Below, in pieces: positions 10,675 to 22,201 of a DNA stretch of 64,000 nucleotides (position 1 is its first letter; each line of letters opens with the position of its first letter). Where the stretch lies: assembly GCF_000203815.1 (NCBI RefSeq), contig NW_004457723.1:1612001-1676000 (forward strand), given 5' to 3'. The translations under genes were made by a program, and so were the position numbers. The DNA is from Cavenderia fasciculata (Eukaryota; Evosea; Eumycetozoa; Acytosteliales; Cavenderiaceae). Under the pieces are notes generated by a model. That model was given only the letters and a program-made list of their open reading frames with translations, was not told the DNA's origin and did not search any database.

Positions 10675-12595
10675 ATGGAGGAATTAGCAAGCACAAAGCA
10701 AGATCAGAAACAGGTGTATGGAGAGATTTTAGGTGTTTTAACAGTCTTTTGGGAATGTAAATCAGGGCTAACATTACAAAAGGTCTTGGTGAGAGAACAA
10801 AAGGAGCGATTGGAAGCATCTGTGATGCTTACACTAGAGCACGGGGAGATTAGCAACAAAAATATTAGCTTCGTTTTGGGATTAGAAGAATATGAAGTAT
10901 CAGGGGCACTAAAGAAGAAATCTATAGTACCTCGCCAAAAGACACTTACACAAGAGGAAGAGGAAAAGATAATAGCCAAGATCAAGATATCTATTCAGCA
11001 GAATAGACCTATGACAAAGACAGATGTCAAGATTTTGGCACTCAATCTCTGGAAAGAGTGAACGGGCACAAAGAGAGAAAAGATGCTGTCAGACTCTTGG
11101 TGGAGAGGTTTTAGATCGAGATACGTAGATCTCAAGCTTAGATATGTTCGCTCTCAAGATTATAAAAGGGCACTTGCTGAACAAAAAGGTGGTTCTGACG
11201 CATGGATCAAGGAAACTAGAGATTTCATAGTAAAACATGGTATCAAACAAGAAAATATATTCAACATTGATGAAAAGGGAGTTCTCTTCACAGATACTAA
11301 ACAAAAGGTAACTATAGACAGTAGTGATTATACACATGCAATTGATTAGAGTTTACTAATAATTCAATGTCTTTGTCACAGGTTGTCATGTTTGTTTATA
11401 AAAATGCAAGGGAGACACTCAAACCAAAAGTTTTTAAACAAACTCAGTCCCAACACTTTACATTGGTAGGAGGAATAACAGGATTAGGTGGTAGTCTAAA
11501 GCCTTATTACGTTTTGCAGTTTCCAATCAAAAAGAATTGGTCCATTACTAGTAAAAATGAATATGGCTATCTGGAAGTTAATAAGAGTGGCTATGTAAGA
11601 TGATTTTTTAAAAATTTTCTTTTTCTACAAAATCTAAATATTATAATTAATTAACACACTCTTGTCTATAACTAATCGTATATAGGTAGATGAGTCAATC
11701 AAGCTAGACTGTGTCCAATTTTTTGTTAAACAGCTGACAACACCTGGCGACAAGTTACTTTTGGTCGACAATCATGGAAGTAATTTTAGTCCTGAATTAC
11801 TTCAATGGGCCAATGAAAACAAGGTTCACATTAAGAGCTTTCCATCCAATATGACACATATCTTACAACCTTTGGATCTTGTCATTTTTTCATCATTCTC
11901 TCAATCACTAAAGAATATGATACTAAAACAACTTCAAGACAAACCCAACTTTAAAATCGCACCCGAACACTACCAACAGTTTTCATGCTTTGCATGGGTC
12001 GAAGCAACAAAGCCAACCAACGTAATGGCTGCTTGGAACAAGTCAGGTATCATTAATTGTTCGCCACTCTCACCACAAGATCAGGGATTGATACCAAAAC
12101 CACCCAAGGCAACAAAAAAATCTTCAAAGGCTCTTGCTCTTGTTCAAACCACTTCTAATGCATTGGTAACGACAGATTCTTTACCACACAAGCAAAGATC
12201 AATGATGATGAGAGATAAGATGAGTACAGGCACTGTCTGGACCGACGACACAAATCGGTATGTTTAAACGATAACAACTACTACCCATTTTTTACTAACC
12301 TAATTTTCATTTAAATCAAAGAGACTTGGTTATTCATTATAAAAAAGAGACACGAAAGAGAAGACAGCCAAAAAAATCAGACTCTGGAGATGTTAACCTG
12401 AGCCAAGTTAACAATTATAACACCTTTAACCAAATTAATGTGGCTACCGGCGAAATGCGAGATGAAAATAATAGACCAGCTAAAAGAATAGCCTATGAAA
12501 GCAATACCAACTCATCATCCCAACTGTCAACCACTATTCAAAATCCTTCCTTAGTCTCTTCCGTCAAATCCCTATTTAATAAATTCTTGCATTGA
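10675..12595 (+). pseudogene. pogo-family (CENPB/DDE_1) transposase, one in-frame stop
   Basis: Proposed exons: 10675-11307, 11382-11594, 11686-12257, 12322-12595; all junctions are GT-AG and stay in frame. The N-terminal part has a CENPB-type helix-turn-helix: LTQEEEEKIIAKI, then MTKTDVKILALNL. A TGA at 11059-11061 interrupts exon 1; reading through it continues with TGTKREKM and WWRGFRSRY as the family expects. The DDE_1 catalytic region has the three Asp in FNIDEKG, LLVDNHGS and THILQPLD, with 35 residues between the second and third. The C-terminal tail is Lys/Asn-rich. The intact frame elsewhere points to a recent lesion, stop readthrough or a sequencing error. Confidence 0.8.
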
Positions 12596-12655
12596 ACTGT
12601 CTTCCCCCATATTCCCCATATAAATTGGGTCACCCCAAACTTTTTATTTTCCTCT

Positions 12656-12697
12656 TTGCAAAAAAAACCAATTTTGCAAACAAAAACAAGTGGGTGT
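12656..12697 (-). repeat. Right terminal inverted repeat of the pogo-like element
   Basis: It reads TTGCAAAAAAAACC and ends AGTGGGTGT. It is the reverse complement of the left arm with three mismatches; the A and T homopolymers have the same length (8) in both arms. Confidence 0.85.
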
Positions 12698-13439
12698 TAA
12701 CTAGTGTACACAATTATCATGGTTGGACCATTGAGCTAAAGAGTTGATGCACACTCATCTTCTCTCCTCTTAAGCAAGCAAGCAAGCAAGCAATCAATCA
12801 ATCATGACAGCACCACATAGTTGAACTGAACTTGCAACACACACTCTGCTGCTGCTGTGCTTAGTGCACTCGTTTGTTAGAGTGTGTGTCAGTGTGTGAC
12901 AGACAGCCAATGAACATCAAATTTAATTGGGTGTGTTCATTGCATTCCCCTTTTTAGTCAAACTCGTTCAAGACGACAGACTGTGAGACGTGCAACCCCC
13001 GCCACCCACAAACTCATCATCATCCAGCAATGAAAATTAATTATGCGTATCAGATATATATAAACCCCCCACTACCCACACTAACTAATATTAAAAATAT
13101 TTAAATAATTACCGAGTGTTTCTTGGTATACCCTAACCAACCTGCTCACTCTCTCATACTCTATACTTATCCACTGATCATCCACTTTATTTCTTTTATG
13201 AAACTTGTTTCAAAAATCGTATGATATACAGATAATAATAGTGTCCTACTATTATCTCTCTCTCTCTCTCTTTTACTTCTCTATACTCAAACTCTTAAAC
13301 TTTAATTAACCATTTAACTTTCTCTTATTTTTTATTTTTTTTTCCATCTATCTATAGTCTTAAATCAACACAATCATTACTACTACGACCTATCAACAAT
13401 CAAAAATCAAATCATATATTTTACATTCATTATCCAATC
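12698..13439. other. Intergenic stretch without a gene
   Basis: Contains tandem AGCA/ATCA tetranucleotides near 12774-12803, GT/CA-rich runs (12880-12905), a C-rich patch near 12995-13010 and CT-rich tracts near 13255-13275, then an AT-rich leader before the ATG at 13440. I see no ORF or RNA gene. Confidence 0.6.
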
Positions 13440-16335
13440 ATGAACCCATTAATTATCATCTTTATTTTGTGTATCGTTGTATCATCTGTTTTTGCCAATA
13501 TGTCTTGCAACAACCAATATGTCTTTGTCAACGACACCAACTCATTGTCATCATCTTTTTCATTGTTCAACCATGTTGAGCAACAATCGACTATCATCCA
13601 AAATAACAATATTTCTTTGTCTATGATGCCATCATCCGTTTCATTGCCATCTTTTAATCATTTTGAACATCCAATCATTCTTATCAAAAACAAAAACAAC
13701 AAAAACAACATCAACTACAACAACAATAATAATAATAGCAATAATAATAACGATATCCATTCATCTATTTCACAAACCCAATTTGATTCAAATCATATTG
13801 TTTCTCAATGTCATTTACCATCAAACCATACTTTTATTCCTGTCTATAACAACAAAAATAATAATAACAATAATTTATCTTTTAATTCATCAATTTCAAT
13901 TCCTTTTAATGTTTTGTCCCAATCCCATTTCCAGTTACCATTAAATCACTCAACCAACAACCATATAATTTTCTATGACGACAAAGAGGAGGAGGAGGAA
14001 GAGGAAGAGTATGTTCAATGGAACAGCAACAGCAGCAACAACACAATCTCATGTTTCAACCATGTTAAACATCAATTAATTTCCATCAACTATCCATTGC
14101 CAATTAGTAGTTTTCCATCCTTTTCACACAACATTCACTATAACTCAAGCCATGTTTTGTGTATCTCAAATCATTCAACAACCAAAAACCATATTGTTTT
14201 AGAGGAGGAGGAGGAGGAGGAGGAGTCTGTTCAATTGAACAGCAACAGCAATACAATCTCATTTTCATATTTCAACCAATCAATTCCCATCGATAATAAT
14301 AATATTATTTCATTCCTCAATGTCCATCAATCATCGATTCCATGTTTTAAATCTAGTGATATTTTAACTCATTCAACAACAAACAACCACATTCTTGTAG
14401 AGGAGGAGTTTGTTCAATTGAACAACAGCAGCAAAATCACACATTCATTAACTTGTTTAGACAATGTTAAACATCAATCAATTCCAATTAGTAATCAATC
14501 AAATAATAATAATAATAACTATTTTTCATTAATTCATTCATCATCATTGAATTCACCTATTCCATTTTCATCTGATTATTTTAACTCTGCAAACACTTCC
14601 ACATCATCATCATCAACATTATCAAATACAATCAATTCAACAAGATCAAAGACAAGCCCATTTTCAAGATACTCCAGCAACATCTCAAGAATAGAAAACA
14701 ACAACAACGCGGTAACAAGCTCTGACAATTTAAACCAATTTACTGATACCTCTTCTTTTATTTTTATAGATACCAAAGTTGCCAACAATTATTTTGATTC
14801 TCTCAATTGTTTCGGAACCAATCATTCAAATCATACAATAATACAACAATCATCATCACCAATCAATCATCATACAATCCTCACCACAACCCACACTCAC
14901 AATCAATATTCACAAATCACTCCACCATCTTCAAATAATAATAATAATTCCTATTCATTTATTCACCCATTATTATCCATTAATACAGATTTTATTGTGC
15001 CCCAATGTCAATCACAACCATTAATTTCAAATTACTCAACAACCAACAACCTCATTCTTTTAGAAGAAAGGGAAAAGACTGTTCAATTGAACAGCAACAA
15101 CAACAACAACACAATCACAATCTCATTGTTCACCCATGTTGAACATTATTCAATTCATAATAATAATAATCATAATATTTCTTTCCATCAATTAAGTGAT
15201 ACATTATATCAAAGTCAATGTCAATCCAATCATACATTCTTTCCTATCAACAATAATAATTATAATTTATCTTTTCATCCACAGTGTCAATTCCTTTTAT
15301 ATATGTTTTGTCTCAATCCATGTCACCCATTCCATTAAACTCTAGCGATGTTTTGTTTCATTGTCAATCACCAAATCATTCAACAGCCACCAACAATTTT
15401 AATTTAGATCAGGAAGAGTCTGTTCAATTAAACAGCAGCAGAAATACAATCTCATTTTCATATTTCAATCAATCAATTCCCATAGATAATAATAATAATA
15501 ATATTTCATTCTTCAATGACCATCATCATCGACTCCATGGTTTAAATCTAGTGATATTTTAACTCATAGTCAATCATCATTGCCACAATTAATATTAAAC
15601 CATTCAACAACCAACAACCACATTCTTTTAGAGTTTGTTCAATTGAACAGCAACAGTAGCATCACAAATTCATTAACTTGTTTAGACCATGTTAAAAACC
15701 AATCAATTCTTTTTAATAGTAATCAATCAAATAATAATAATAATTATTATTCATTAATTCATTCATCCATTTCACCTAATCATTTCAACTCATTCTCATC
15801 ATCAAACACATCATATATATCAAATATAATCAAATCAACAAGATCAATTGCAAGCCCATTTAAATCAAGACACTCCAACATTTCAAGATTAAAAAACAAC
15901 CCGGTAACAAATAACAATAATAATACCAACACCAAATTAAAAAATACAAATATCAACAATAATAATAATAACTATGCCAACAACAACTCATCATCATCAT
16001 CATCATTCTCATGCTTCAACCATGTTGAAACATTCATCTCAACCAACAATCAACCAAAAAATATTAATAATAATAACAAAAATAATAACAAAAATAACAA
16101 AAATACAAAAACAAATATTAATAATAATATCAACAACAATAATAACAAAAATACAAAAACAAATAACAACATCAATAACACAAGAACAACAAACAATAAT
16201 AATATTATAATCTTTGCCGAACACTTCAACCCACAATCAATCATTCATTCATCACCAATCCTCAAGTCAGTTGCCCGTCCCAAACCCAGTGATCAAGAGT
16301 ACCAGTTTCCAAGCAACAATCACCACCATTCGTAG
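13440..16335 (+). pseudogene. Asn/Ser-rich repetitive secreted protein gene with two 1-nt frameshifts
   Basis: It starts with a clear signal peptide (MNPLIIIFILCIVVSSVFA). The rest is Asn/Ser/His-rich with a recurring module: (N)HSTTNNHI, an acidic run, VQLNS, then CLDHVKHQSIPI or FNQSIPI. Copies start near 13937, 14168, 14368, 15033, 15370 and 15595. The frame runs 13440-15338, then continues in two other frames (15284-15562 and 15580-16335). Comparison with the paralogous internal repeats shows a 1-nt deletion near 15281-15290 and another near 15525-15535, so the 3' third is a frameshifted duplicate. A possible last intron is 16332-16413, ending at a stop near 16447. Function is unknown. 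It is either a decaying gene, or an intact one with sequence errors whose full product would exceed 950 residues. Confidence 0.6.
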
Positions 16336-16640
16336 ACCAACATAATTAACTCTGTATCAAAAGTTGATAATTAATTATAAATTTACTGACTCTTTTTCTT
16401 TTTATTTTATAGGTACACTAATCATTATTCTCTTCAACTCTTTTGGTAATAACAACATCTTAATAAAACAACTAATAATATTAATAATAACCAACCACAA
16501 TAACTAATAATAATAATAATAACAATAATAACAACAATAACTAATAATAATAATAATGACAACAACCAACAGCAATAACTAATAATAATAATAATTACAA
16601 CAACAACAACCACCAATTACAATCCTCTTCTTTTCTAAAA

Positions 16641-16876
16641 AAAAAGATATTCAATTACTTTTACCCAAGTGGTTTCCCTCTATTCCTACTCTTTTCTTTT
16701 TATACATTTTCCGTTGCCATCGTCCGTGCCCAGTCCAGTCCAGTCCAGTCCATCATCGTCCATCCATGTTCCACGTCTCCCTAGGCTTTTATACCCAAAA
16801 AAGATATTCAATTACTTTGAACCAAGTGGTTTCCTTTTAAAAAGATATTAAATTACTTTTACCCAGAGGGTTTCCC
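16641..16876. repeat. Three ~37-bp direct repeats with (CCAGT)n between them
   Basis: Copies at about 16641-16678, 16797-16835 and 16838-16876 share AAAAAGATATTCAATTACTT, then (T/G)AcCCAAGTGGTTTCC. A CAGTC tandem lies at about 16730-16752. No protein or known mobile element is recognised. Confidence 0.65.
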
Positions 16877-16877
16877 A

Positions 16878-16967
16878 GGTTCGCCCCCGTGTAAGTCGAT
16901 TTTCTTCGCATTGGGGGGCTTTTTTTTTTTTTGGACTGTTCCCATGGTCTAAACAACCATGGGAACA
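16878..16967. other. Two adjacent hairpins, the first followed by a T-run
   Basis: A short stem GCCCCC/GGGGGC (about 16883-16919) is followed directly by a run of about 14 T. Then comes a 12-bp perfect stem with a 7-nt loop at 16937-16967 (TGTTCCCATGGT and ACCATGGGAACA). The stem plus T-run resembles the end of a small RNA transcript, but no RNA family is recognised. Confidence 0.4.
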
Positions 16968-18183
16968 ACCAAAACTATATTTTTCTATTTCTTTCTTTCT
17001 CTTTTTTCTCTTTTTCCCTCTCTTTTTTATTATTTTTTATTTATTTATTTATTTATTCTTTTACCGCCAATTCAATATTATTTTTCTGACGATTTTAAAA
17101 TTAATTAAACCATCATCAGAATTGTAATAATTATTATTTGTAACAAATATTTGTGACACTACAACTGTAGCAATATGTGTCTTTATAAAGGTATGCACCC
17201 AAAGATGGTTTATGGGTTTGTAACTTTAATTTATTAAAATTAACACTTTTAAAATAAAAATAAAATAAAAAAGCAACCACACCACTTCACCAACTCTGAC
17301 TTTTTGATCAGACCTTTATTATTTTATTTTTCTTGTATTTATAAATATAATTAATGACTTGTTACTCACAACATATCAATATATACTGATACATATAACT
17401 ATAGATAGAAAAGATGATACGAATAAATAAATAAAGACTGTTTTTATGTGCACTATCTATTTCTTACAATCATTATTTAGCTCCATCATCCCCCAACTAT
17501 TCCTCGTGACACATCCTCTATAGTCCATTGCCCATGATCCACAATCATGCCTAGTACAACCATCATCCACCACTGGTGGAAAATCAAGAAAGTATAAAGT
17601 CTTATTGTGACAGATGAATTTTATAATGTTTTAGTTAGTATTGGAATCGATTGATCAAGATAGATTCTTCACAAAGGAAATAATATTAATATTAATTTAT
17701 ATTATTTTAAATATATTTAGTTATTTTAGAGACACCAGCAAATTACTATGTTGATACGTGATAGATTAAGGATTGCGGATTGTATATAGTGGACCCAGGC
17801 CGATGTCTGCCATCCTCCACCATCATATACCATCTATCAATCAATCATCTATAGTCCATCCACTATCCATGGTAGACTATAGTCGTCCATCTTTGTCAAT
17901 CTCAGCCACCATTGTACATATTCAACAATAGTCCAAGTGGAAAATCAAGAATGCATCATGTTTTATTAATATCGATGGTTCAATGCATTGGAATGATGGA
18001 TCAATTAAATAGAATCACAATAGTCCAACTGTGGATATCGTATTATTATTTGATTTACATCAGCAATGGACTCTTGTAGATACAGTACATTTTGATTATA
18101 ATCATTGTTTAATACAAAGAATCCAATAAACTTATAGAAATCTTTAAACTACAATTCAATCTAAGACTAAAATTTCTATCTAT
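16968..18183. other. Gene-poor AT-rich stretch
   Basis: No ORF of note. It contains homopolymer and TTTA runs near 17020-17060 and a short element GTGGAAAATCAAGAA repeated near 17578 and 17938. Scattered CCATC words increase towards the minisatellite that follows. Confidence 0.55.
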
Positions 18184-18948
18184 TTCCACCATCCACTATC
18201 CATCTTCTATCCATCCATCCACTAACCTCTATCCATCCGTCCTCATCCATCCATCCTCATCCAACCATCCTCTATCCTCTATCCATCCATCCTCTATCCT
18301 CTATCCAACCATCCTCATCCAACCATCCTCATCCATCAGCCCTCTTCATCCATCCGTCCTCATCATCTATCCATCCGTCCGTCCTCATCATCTATCCATC
18401 CTCTATCCTCTATCCATCCATCCTCTATCCACCATCTTCTATCCAACCATCCTCATCCAACCAACCATCCTCCATCCATCCTCTAACCATCCGTCTTCAT
18501 CCAACCAACCATCCTCCATCCATCCTCTATCCACCATCTTCTATCCAACCATCCTCATCCAACCAACCATCCTCCATCCATCCTCTATCCATCCGTCCTC
18601 ATCCAACCAACCATCCTCTATCCATCCATCCTCTATCCATCCATCAGCCCTCATCCACCATCCTTCTTCATCCATCCGTCCGTCCTCATCCATCCATCCT
18701 CTATCCACCATCCACCATCCACCATCCCTATCCATCCACCATCCGACCATCCTCTATCCATCCAACCACCATCCTCTATCCATCCACCATCCGACCATCC
18801 TCTATCCATCCATCCACCATCCATCATCCATCCACCATCCACCATCCACCATCCATCCTCTATCCTCCATCCATCCACCATCTACCATCCATCCTCTATC
18901 CATCTACCATCCATTCTTCCACTATCCGCCATCCACTATCCATCATAG
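18184..18948. repeat. C/T-rich minisatellite of CCATCC/CTATCC/CATCCAACC units
   Basis: About 765 bp is built almost only of CCATC, CTATC, CCATCCT, CATCCAACCAACCATCC and CCACCATC words. The plus strand is nearly free of G, giving extreme strand asymmetry in an otherwise AT-rich region. Higher-order copies (for example CATCCTCTATCCACCATCTTC near 18420 and 18523) show unequal tandem growth. Apparent Trp/Met/Gly/Asp ORFs on the minus strand are by-products of the repeat. Confidence 0.85.
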
Positions 18949-19684
18949 GTGCGGTACACCTTGCTTATCTTTTTTAGAGTCAACAATAATTAATTAATTA
19001 ATTATGTATTTTCTTTATAACAATTGATCAAATAGGATTATATTTAGGAAAGATTTGGATATAAAATCTTATTTCTTTTTCAACATCGAATCAATGATAT
19101 TAGATCGATTTCAAATTGTAGAAATGCTACATTGTTGTGTAGCTTGTCCACACGTTTGATGTTGGGGATGGTCGAAATGATATTAGACAATTTCTGGTGT
19201 ACTTGGGTTTGAATGTTATTACTCTCGGTTTTAATCCTTTAAAAAATAGATTGATTGATCTTCAAATTAATTTTCATCAATTGCAATGCAACACTCAAAA
19301 TATTATCACTATAGGATGCAACAATTGGTAAATGTTCCAATCCGAATCCTCTTACTATCAATTGATAATATTGAATTGTTTGATTTGTTCAACAATTGGG
19401 TATAATAATGGTAATTGTCTTCCACGAAGATGAATCATAGAAAAGATGAATTAGAATATTAAAATGGGATCAAATAAATTTTGAGGAAACCCTTTTAAAC
19501 TAAATCATTATTGGATCACCTAACCCAATAACTATACTAACAGTTCCCTTTACCGATATTTAAATTAATAGATAATAACAAAAAAAAAAAAAAGGTTATT
19601 TTTCAAACACCCTAAATACTTGTCTTGTCTTCTTAATTCTTTTTTTAAAACCAACTTGAACAAACAAATAATAATATTTTAATA
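18949..19684. other. Intergenic stretch; includes a third copy of the GGDEF 3' flank
   Basis: Positions 18949-19550 hold no gene I recognise. About 19560-19684 matches the sequence after both GGDEF stop codons: AATAATAACAAAA, a poly-A/T stretch, CAAACACCCTAAATACTTGTCTT, then AACTTGAACAAA. No GGDEF coding sequence precedes it, so it looks like a remnant of a further duplicate. Confidence 0.6.
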
Positions 19685-20149
19685 ATGTCAACAATCACAT
19701 TTCATTGTATATTCAGATCTAAATACATTAGACAAATGATATTCAATCATATTAATGATATATCAAAACAATTGTATCAAAGATCATTGGTAGGAAGAGA
19801 CATCATCAAATTACCTCTTCTTGAAATGATATCAATCTACGCAGTGCCGTGGGACTTTATTCGTCATTATCTACCAACTGATATTGATCAAATACAATTA
19901 AAAGGAGTGATCAGTAAATACTGTTGTCATGACAATGCAACATTGGATAAAGTCAAACATCTATTGGAGTGGTCTCACGTTGACTTTGATTGGGATCTCT
20001 TTAAAAGTAATGGTAGATATATACCAAATAAAGAGATACTGGAATATGTCATAGAGAGCTGTCATGATGATTTTACTAGCTTTGTCATACAGATAATGAA
20101 CACTCCTTTCAAACCTCTAGGTTACCAAATGGACACCATAATTAATTAA
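19685..20149 (+). pseudogene. Truncated dictyostelid ankyrin-family gene, N-terminal fragment
   Basis: 154 residues starting MSTITFHCIFRSKYIRQMIFNHI, the typical head of this family, then a region like the N-terminus of the 745- and 747-residue proteins in this window. It stops at TAA (20147-20149) after the head and has no repeat array; downstream 20150-20330 shows no continuation in any frame. The first ~50 bp of this gene also lie just after GGDEF copy 2 (22313-22362), so the pair GGDEF plus ankyrin head was copied together. It may be transcribed but is probably a remnant. Confidence 0.6.
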
Positions 20150-21235
20150 TATTAAAATCGTAAAGTATTTGCAGTACACAATGGTAAGAATTCTTCATGA
20201 AAATAGAAATAAATAATAACTGATAAAGATGTAAATAATAATCTGATATTAATTAAATCATTTGATTAATCATAATAGGAACAAACTAAAGCATTTCAAT
20301 CAATGAAATGAATAATGTTGCAAGATCGCCAAAATAGCTATATATATAATATTTATAAATTATATAACGACAAAACATGTTTCCTTTTGTCAAGATTTCC
20401 ATTTAGTCTTTAGATCTGGTATGTACCATCTTTTCACTTACAACAAACACTACTTTTAAAAGTACTCGAGTGACAATTAGTCAGTGTCAAGGTTCTGATT
20501 CGGTAATCGCATACTCTCAGAGTTTATACCAAAATAAGCAACAAACCAAACCATCATCTCTAAGAGAATATTCCCTCTGCTCTCCTCTCACTCACTATGA
20601 CCACACACGATCATATTAGATTTGAACTCAACACACACAATTGTATTAACAACGCCCCTCCTTATTTTTTTTTGCCTAAACAGTTTGGTGGTGTGTATTT
20701 TAAAACAACACTCATCAATGTGATCACCAATCATTAAAGTCGTTGTTGACAGTTTTGAGTAAAGGTATCATTATGCACACCGGTGGTAGTAGATTTATAT
20801 CATCATCGGCCAGCATAGCAGATCATTTTAACAACTACACAATTTCATTCATTCGATCATTGGTATCATCAATCACTACTACAGATATGGATATCATTTC
20901 ATTCTATTCTTGATCAAACATAGAAGTAGTTTAAATATGGTAATCACTGATCATTGGAATATTATCATTTACCAAAGCGAGTAGATGCTTAAAAATGGTA
21001 ATCATTGGTATGTTTTCATCTACCCAAAACTAGAACATGTTTAAATAAGGTAATTAAAATGATCATCTCCATCTGATCACCAACTGATGCCCATCCTCTT
21101 TTCATGCAACCGTTTAGTATAAATAGAGCTATTTCGATTCATTATTTAAATCACAAATCAAACAATCAACAGTTTAACAACTAATTAAATTCACAACAAC
21201 TACCATACACACTAATAATAATAATAATATTAAAA
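20150..21235. promoter_or_regulatory. Intergenic; 5' flank of GGDEF copy 2 from about 20525
   Basis: 20150-20524 holds nothing recognised. From about 20525 to the ATG it parallels 8560-9298 closely, including the repeated GGTAATCA words and the TATA-like AGTATAAATAGAGC near 21117. Frame-breaking indels against copy 1 argue against coding. Confidence 0.55.
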
Positions 21236-22201
21236 ATGGCAATTGAAATCATCAACTTTAACCAACTCCAAAGACAATCTTTGGATAGATTCCCAACCAA
21301 CTATTTCTACATTGCTTTTTGTATCATTTTCTTCTTATATACCATCCAAAAGCGTGACAAGAAATCATCAAGTCGCTTCATGGAAATACTCTCATCCAAT
21401 CAATCAATCAGTATTTTAGAAATCAACTTTAACAACCGTATTGTCAGAACCAACAACAGTTCAGTATCACTCGAACAATTCTGTCAATCATACGTCATCG
21501 ATTCAATCACCCTCCAAAACAACATCATCTCATCAATGAATCAATTCTCTCCAAGTGACGTACAAATCAAGAGCAAGAGCTGCTCTTCATACTATCGTCT
21601 CACTGGAAAGTACGATGCTTCGACCAATGTCTTCCAAGGAATCATGATTGACAACACTCAAGAGAAACAACAACTCAACAAGCTCAAGAACACCTTGACC
21701 CACGATGCACTCACCGGTCTCCAAAATAGATACCACCTCTACAACAAGATTCAAAAGTTTTGTGCCAAGTCTTCATCAGAACAATGCTCAATCTATTTCA
21801 TTGATCTCAACAAATTCAAACAAATCAACGATACCCACGGACACGACAATGGTGATGTTGTCCTCAGATCAGTTGCCGATCGCTTCCAACAATTCGCCGA
21901 CGAATCAGTTCTCCCAGTCCGCCTTTCTGGCGACGAATTCCTCATTGTCAAGCGCAATGTAGAATCAAACACACAAGCTGACCAATTTATCTCCAGCTAC
22001 CTCTCAAGTGTCCAATGCGACACTGTCCAACTCAACAACTCAACGTCAATCAAAGTAACTCTTTCCTTTGGAGGTGTTGTATTCAACAAATCACAATCAA
22101 CTCAAACCGATAAGTTGATTAAATGTGCCGATGAAAGAATGTATCAAATGAAAAAGAACCTTTTACCAAACGGCAACTCTACCGTTACCTTTACTGCTTA
22201 A
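21236..22201 (+). CDS. dgcA: GGDEF-domain protein, probable diguanylate cyclase (DgcA-like), copy 2
   Basis: A single exon of 321 residues. It is almost the same protein as copy 1 (9299-10285) from residue 40 onward; the only C-terminal difference I see is NRYHLYNK against NRYHLNNK. The membrane segment (FYIAFCIIFFLYTI) and GGDEF domain are kept, including FIDLNKFKQINDTHGH and RLSGDEF, so the predicted reaction is 2 GTP to cyclic di-GMP. The N-terminus lacks the small insertions of copy 1. The 5' flank (from ~20525) and 3' flank (to ~22290) are also shared, so the duplicated unit is about 1.75 kb. Both copies look functional. Confidence 0.85.
   Translation: MAIEIINFNQLQRQSLDRFPTNYFYIAFCIIFFLYTIQKRDKKSSSRFMEILSSNQSISILEINFNNRIVRTNNSSVSLEQFCQSYVIDSITLQNNIISSMNQFSPSDVQIKSKSCSSYYRLTGKYDASTNVFQGIMIDNTQEKQQLNKLKNTLTHDALTGLQNRYHLYNKIQKFCAKSSSEQCSIYFIDLNKFKQINDTHGHDNGDVVLRSVADRFQQFADESVLPVRLSGDEFLIVKRNVESNTQADQFISSYLSSVQCDTVQLNNSTSIKVTLSFGGVVFNKSQSTQTDKLIKCADERMYQMKKNLLPNGNSTVTFTA

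Larger units (their letters stand above)
10468..12697. mobile_element. pogo-like DNA transposon (Tc1/mariner superfamily)
   Basis: A 2.23-kb element is bounded by matched 42-bp inverted ends (10468-10509 and 12656-12697) and encodes a CENP-B/pogo-type transposase. Flanking dinucleotides are TT on the left and TA on the right, compatible with a TA target-site duplication carrying one change. It inserted about 180 bp downstream of GGDEF copy 1 and is absent downstream of copy 2. The coding part has three introns and one in-frame stop, so this copy is probably non-autonomous. Confidence 0.85.

Noticed and set aside
11308-11381. Breaks between transposase ORFs considered as decay
   Set aside because: This and two other gaps have GT-AG ends and restore frame and domain continuity, so they are introns; only the TGA at 11059 is a true lesion.
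16434-16616. Val/Ile-rich minus-strand ORFs at 16039-16616
   Set aside because: They are translations of AAT/AAC repeats opposite the Asn-rich gene and its trailer.
18541-18881. Minus-strand ORFs rich in Trp, Met, Gly and Asp
   Set aside because: They are the translation of the CCATCC minisatellite on its other strand.
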